Shown here: positions 59,935-64,000 of the stretch, in pieces | Layout of the letters: the number at the start of each line of letters is the position of its first letter | Position numbering within the stretch: the first letter of the stretch is position 1 | Source of the DNA: VRUE01 sp963702575 | Lineage (GTDB): Bacteria > Actinomycetota > Thermoleophilia > Solirubrobacterales > 70-9 | NCBI GenBank assembly: GCA_963702575.1 | Contig: CAVPCU010000005.1 | Coordinates: 310,001-374,000 of the forward strand | Reading direction: 5' to 3' | Length of the DNA stretch: 64,000 bases | Translations under genes and position numbers: made by a program | Notes under the pieces: generated by a model | Databases searched by the model: none | Seen by the model: the letters and a program-made list of their open reading frames with translations, nothing else | Told to the model about the DNA's origin: nothing

Positions 59935-60984
59935 GCGAGCCGATCCGCACTCCGGGGATCGATGACGAGGAGGTCCGCATCCACGACGCCCGCGCCGACG
60001 CCCCGGACGAGGACCTCGACCGCTCCCTCAGGCCCCCGAGCCTCGCCGACTTCGTCAACCAGGAGCAGGTCACCGAGCAGCTCGCGATCTTCATCGAGGC
60101 GGCGCAGCGGCGCGGCGAGCCGCTCGACCACGTCCTCCTCGCCGGCCCGCCGGGTCTCGGCAAGACCTCGCTCGCCCACATCGTCGCCGCCGAGATGGGC
60201 GTGCCCCTGGTGCAGACCGCGGGCCCGGCGCTGGAGCGCAAGGCCGACGTCGCCTCCTTCCTCACCGCGCTGGAGCCGGGCAGCGTCTTCTTCGTCGACG
60301 AGATCCACCGCCTCGGCCGCGCCGTCGAGGAGACGCTCTACCCGGCGATGGAGGACGGCGAGCTGCCGGTCGTGCTCGGCCAGGGCGCGGGGGCGCGCAC
60401 GGTGACGCTGCCATTGCCGCCCTTCACCCTCGTCGGCGCCACCACCCGCGCCGGCCTGCTGACGACGCCGCTGCGCGACCGCTTCGGCGTCAGCCACCGG
60501 CTCGAGCACTACGCCCCCAAGCACCTGGCGCAGATCGTCTAGCCGCTCGGCCGGGATCCTCGGGGTCGAGATCGACGCCGACGGCGCCCACACGATCGCC
60601 TCGCGCTCGCGCGGCACCCCGCGGGTCGCCAACCGCCTGCTGAAGCGGGTCCGCGACTTCTCCCAGGTGAAGGGGAGCGGGCGCGTCGACGCCGACGTCG
60701 CCGCCGCCGGGCTGGCGATGCTCGAGGTCGACGCCGGCGGCCTCGACCGCAGCGACCGCAGCCTGCTGCAAACCGTGGCGAGCAAGTTCGCCGGCGGCCC
60801 GGTCGGCCTCTCGACCCTCGCGGTGGCGATCGGCGAGGAGCAGGACACGATCGAGGACGTGCTCGAGCCCTATCTCCTCCAGCAGGGACTGCTGAAGCGA
60901 ACCCCCCGCGGGCGGGTGCTGACCGAGCGCGCCTACGAGCACCTCGGCATCGCCGCTCCCGAGGGAGCGAAAAGCCTGTTCTGA
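59931..60984 (+). CDS. ruvB: Holliday junction helicase RuvB, one frameshift
   Basis: AAA+ motor of branch migration. GTG 59931 overlaps the ruvA stop. The first part has Walker A AGPPGLGKTSLAHIVA, Walker B FFVDEIHRLGRAVEE, the sensor region LVGATTRAGLLTTPLRDRFG. After KHLAQIV a stop (60540-60542) appears. One extra base there restores the expected continuation (SRSAGILGVEIDADGAH, RGTPRVANRLLKRVRDF, ending GLLKRTPRGRVLTERAYEHLG at 60984). Total is about 350 residues, the usual length. As ruvB is rarely lost while ruvCA is intact, an indel error is the best explanation. Confidence 0.9.
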
Positions 60985-60999
60985 GTAACCTGCCAGGCG

Positions 61000-61488
61000 A
61001 TGCCGTTCTTCATCTGCCCCAACTGCGGCAACAGGGAGCTGAGCGCCGACCGGACGGCTGGCTTCAGCACGCGCCCGAAGGGCTGCTCGAAATGCGGCTT
61101 CGGCTTCCTCTTCGAGCTGCTCGACGACTACTACCCGGCGCCCAACGCGGCCTTCTTCGTCTGCGACCAGAAGGCGCGGGTGATCGACGCCGGGCGGGGC
61201 AGCTTCGAGCTGACCGGGCTGACCGACGAGGACGTGATCGGGCGGCCGGTGAAAGAGGTGCTCGGCCTTCGGTGGCTGCAGCCTGGCGACGGCGGCGCGA
61301 GCGCCGATACCGACGGCAACGGGTTCACCGATCCGATCGAGACCTCGCTCGAGTGGGGCGTGCGCTCGCTCGGCAAGAAGGTCTCGGTCAACGCCGAGGG
61401 CGACCTGCCGGCCGAGGCGGTCGCCGATGTCTTTCCCGCCTACGACGACGACGGGGGCCTGCTGATCGTCCTCACCCCGGAGGGTTGA
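61000..61488 (+). CDS. Zinc-ribbon/PAS-like small protein
   Basis: 162 residues from ATG 61000. N-terminal zinc ribbon with two CxxC pairs (FICPNCGNRE and KGCSKCGFGFLFE). A PAS-like domain follows (NAAFFVCDQKARVIDAGRGSFELTGLTDEDVIGRPVKEVLGL), with an acidic end (ADVFPAYDDDGGLLIVLTPEG). It could sense redox or a ligand. It lies exactly between ruvB and secDF, where yajC usually sits, and ends 8 bases before secD. Partners unknown. Confidence 0.78.
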   Translation: MPFFICPNCGNRELSADRTAGFSTRPKGCSKCGFGFLFELLDDYYPAPNAAFFVCDQKARVIDAGRGSFELTGLTDEDVIGRPVKEVLGLRWLQPGDGGASADTDGNGFTDPIETSLEWGVRSLGKKVSVNAEGDLPAEAVADVFPAYDDDGGLLIVLTPEG

Positions 61489-61495
61489 AGACGCG

Positions 61496-63999
61496 ATGGC
61501 GCGGCGACGCAGGAACCTCTTCGTACTGCTCTTCGTCCTCGGCCTGATCGTCGTCTCGGCGCTGGTCGTCGTCAACAAGCCGACCAAACTCGGCCTCGAT
61601 CTGAAGGGCGGCGTCGAGCTCGTCTACCAGGGCACGCCGACCGGCCAGGTGAAGGAAGTCAGCGGCTCGGACATCGAACGCTCGATCGAAATCATCCGCC
61701 AGCGGATCGACAAGCTCGGCGTCTCCGAGCCCGAAGTCGCCCGCCTCGGCACGACCGAGATCTCGGTCAGCCTGCCCGACGTCACCAACGCCCAGCGGGC
61801 GATCGAAACGGTCGGCTCGACCGCGCAGCTCCACTTCTACGACTGGGAGCCGAACCTGATCGGCCGCGAGCGGGCGATCGGCGGCCATCCGGGCCGCGAA
61901 CCTCCACCCGCGGCGCTGGAAGAAGCCGAAGAAGAATGGAAGGAAGCGGGTCGCAGCCCGAAAAGCGCCGAAAACGCGCAGCTGGTCTTCTCCGGCGCCT
62001 TCCCCAACGCCTACGGCGCGGTCAAGCTCGCCTCCGAACAGAAGCCGGTCGCCGAATGCGCAGAATGCTCGACCACGAAACCGCGCTACTACCTGTTCAA
62101 CGGCGACGCCAAGCACACGCTGCTCGCCGGGCCCGAGTTCTCCGAAGAAGACCTCTTCATCAGCGCCACCGGCAAGAAGCGCACGCGCAAGAAGGAATGC
62201 AAGAGCGAAGGGGAAGGCAACTGCCAGACCGTGCTCAAGGTGCCGGCCGGGACGATCGTCGTCTCCGAACAGCCCTCCGAAAAAGGCGGCAAGGTGATCG
62301 AAGGGATCGACAAAGCCGGCTGGTACGCGCTCAAGGACAAGCCGGCGCTCTCGGGCACCGAGATCACCAACCCCGAAGAGAAAGTCGCACGGAAGGCGGA
62401 CCGCCGAACGTCATCTTCGAATTCACCGACAAGGGCCGCGAAGCCTTCCAGGACGTCACCCGCGCGATCGCCCAGCGCGGCCAGGCGCGCGGCGATCGGC
62501 GGGGCCACCGAAGAACAGGCCGGAAGCGCTCTCCGGCCACTTCGCCGTCGTCCTCGACAACGAAGTCAAGACGCGGCCGATCATCAACTTCGCCACAAAC
62601 CCCGACGGGATCGACGGCCGCACCGGCGCCCAGATCTCGGGCGGCTTCAGCAGCATCGAAGAAGCGCAGGAAATCGCGACGTTCCTGCAGATCGGCGCTC
62701 TGCCGATCAACCTCAAGCTGATCAGCCAGACGCAGGTCTCGGCGACGCTCGGTAGCCAGGCGCTGCACGACGGGATCAAGGCCGGGGTGATCGGCCTCGC
62801 CCTGGTCGATCCTCTTCCTGCTCCTCTACTACCGCTTCCTCGGCCTGATCGCGGCGTTGGCGCTTGGCGCCTACGGGGTGATCTTCTTCGCCCTGATCAA
62901 GCTGATCCCGATCACGCTGACGCTGCCGGGGATCGCCGGCCTGATCCTGACGATCGGCGTCGCCGCCGACTCGAACATCGTCATCTTCGAGCGAATAAAG
63001 GAGGAGGTGCGCGCGGGGCGGCCGATGGCGAACGCGATCGCCGCCGGCTACAAACGCGGCATCGCGACGATCATCGACGCCAACGTCGTCACGATGCTGA
63101 CCGCCTTCATCCTCTTCGTCCTGGCGACGGCCGGCGTCAAAGGCTTCGCCTTCACCCTCGGCGTCGGCACGATCGTCTCGCTGCTGACCGCCGTCGTCTT
63201 CACCCAGGCGCTGCTGCTCAGCATGAGCCGCTCGCGGCTGCTGCGCTCGCCGAGCGTCCTCGGCGCCTCGCGCCAGCGGATGCGCTGGCACTTCGACTTC
63301 ATGGGGGCGAGCCGCTGGTTCTTCTCGCTCTCGGGGACGATCCTGATCATCGGCGCCTTCGCCCTCGCCACCCAGCAGCTCAACTTCGGCATCGACTTCG
63401 AATCGGGGACGAGGATCACGGCCTCGCTGGTCAAGCCGACCGAGCGAGGAAGGCGTGCGCGAAGCGCTCGACGCCAAGGGGATCAAGCAGCGAGGAGGTG
63501 CAGCAGGTCTCCGACCCCGAACTGGGCGAAAACGTCTTCCAGATCTCGACCCGCGAGCTGCAGCCGGAACGGGTGAAGGACGCCCAGGCGGCGCTCGAAT
63601 CGGAATTCGGCATCGCAAAGAACGGGTTCGACAGCACCAGCGTCGGCCCGACCTTCGGCCAGCAGATCGCCAGCAGCGCGCTCAAGGCGCTGATCTTCTC
63701 GCTGCTGGTGATCTGCGCCTACGTCGCCTTCCGCTTCGACCCGAAGTTCGCGGTGCCGGTGCTGATCGCCCTCTTCCACGACATCCTGATCACCGCGGGC
63801 GTCTACTCGCTGACCGGCCGGGAGGTGACGAGCGGGACGGTCGCCGCCTTCCTCACCATCCTGGGCTACTCGCTCTACGACACGATCATCGTCTTCGACC
63901 GAATACGCGAGAACATGCCGCGGATGCCGCGCGCCGCCTTCTCGCAGATCGTCAACCGCTCGATGAGCGAGGTGCTGACCCGCTCGCTGGCGACCAGCT
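61496..63999 (+). CDS. secDF: Fused SecD-SecF protein-export component, multiple frameshifts, 3' end beyond window
   Basis: Proton-driven auxiliary of the Sec translocon. ATG 61496. SecD N-terminal helix and GLDLKGGVELVYQ, the periplasmic P1 region (GAA-rich), then SecD motifs GHFAVVLDNEVKTRPI and ISGGFSSIEEAQEIA. The transmembrane block LPGIAGLILTIGVAADSNIVIFERIKEE is followed by the SecF half (FDFMGASRWFFSLSG, LNFGIDFESGTRI, GYSLYDTIIVFDRIREN). No stop or restart was seen between them, so it is one fused gene. Six single-base breaks (about 62395, 62492, 62520, 62808, 63440, 63488; five insertions, one deletion) interrupt the frame, but all pieces are conserved. Sequence error is likely. Confidence 0.88.
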
Positions 64000-64000
64000 T

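Overview
The window is about 64 kb of very GC-rich bacterial DNA with tightly packed operons whose start and stop codons often overlap (ATGA or GTGA). It looks actinobacterial and most resembles the Thermoleophilia/Solirubrobacterales. This placement is inferred from SteA- and SteB-type proteins, the runs aroC-aroKB-aroQ-pepQ ... efp-nusB, recN-steA-steB-pyrG-xerD and pdxS-pdxT ... yebC-ruvCAB-secDF, and exported beta-helix proteins with a CSLREA-like region. No rRNA, CRISPR array or replication origin was seen.

Region by region. 1-3.8 kb: shikimate operon (partial aroC, fused aroK-aroB, aroQ) followed by an Xaa-Pro peptidase. 3.9-9.7 kb: accessory stretch (diguanylate cyclase, M42 aminopeptidase, exported protein, DUF3995 protein, then a lower-GC patch with a RelE-like ORF and a frameshifted OLD-family nuclease). 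It separates pepQ from efp-nusB. 9.85-13.8 kb: efp, nusB, a 54-codon XseB-like gene, a polyprenyl diphosphate synthase and dxs. 13.9-18.1 kb: a structured RNA-like element with a strong terminator, then three exported proteins. 18.1-20.9 kb: a methyltransferase with a frameshift and a complete group II intron inserted next to a terminator hairpin. A second copy of the RNA-like element lies just beyond the intron. 21.3-38.5 kb: housekeeping genes (tlyA, nadK, MFS exporter, recN, steA, steB, MraY-like transferase, pyrG, M20 peptidase, DUF3866, xerD, mutM, recO, dGTPase, dnaG) and tRNA-Asn.

38.5-42 kb: glycosyltransferase, SDR oxidoreductase, thioredoxin-fold lipoprotein and Hpt protein. 42.0-44.6 kb: a small integrated island at a tRNA with a CAT anticodon. 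A direct repeat of the tRNA 3' half marks its far end. It carries an RHH/RelE module with a perfect palindromic operator, a HIRAN-like protein and an MNT/HEPN pair, but no integrase. 44.7-46.2 kb: an unknown gene and a heme-oxygenase-like diiron protein, both with lower GC. 46.5-53.9 kb: metallopeptidase, PhzF-like protein, repeat lipoprotein, degenerate GGDEF/HD-GYP protein, family 2 glycosyltransferase and membrane proteins. 54-64 kb: RpiR regulator, pdxS, pdxT, M29 aminopeptidase, yebC, ruvC-ruvA-ruvB, a zinc-ribbon/PAS protein and a fused secD-secF that runs off the end.

Two properties cut across the window. First, exported proteins use GAA for glutamate almost exclusively while neighbouring cytoplasmic proteins use GAG. 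Second, many genes carry single-base frameshifts, including the normally essential secDF (six breaks within 1.1 kb) and the core repair gene ruvB. This points to residual indel errors in the assembly, so frameshifts in accessory genes should be read with caution.
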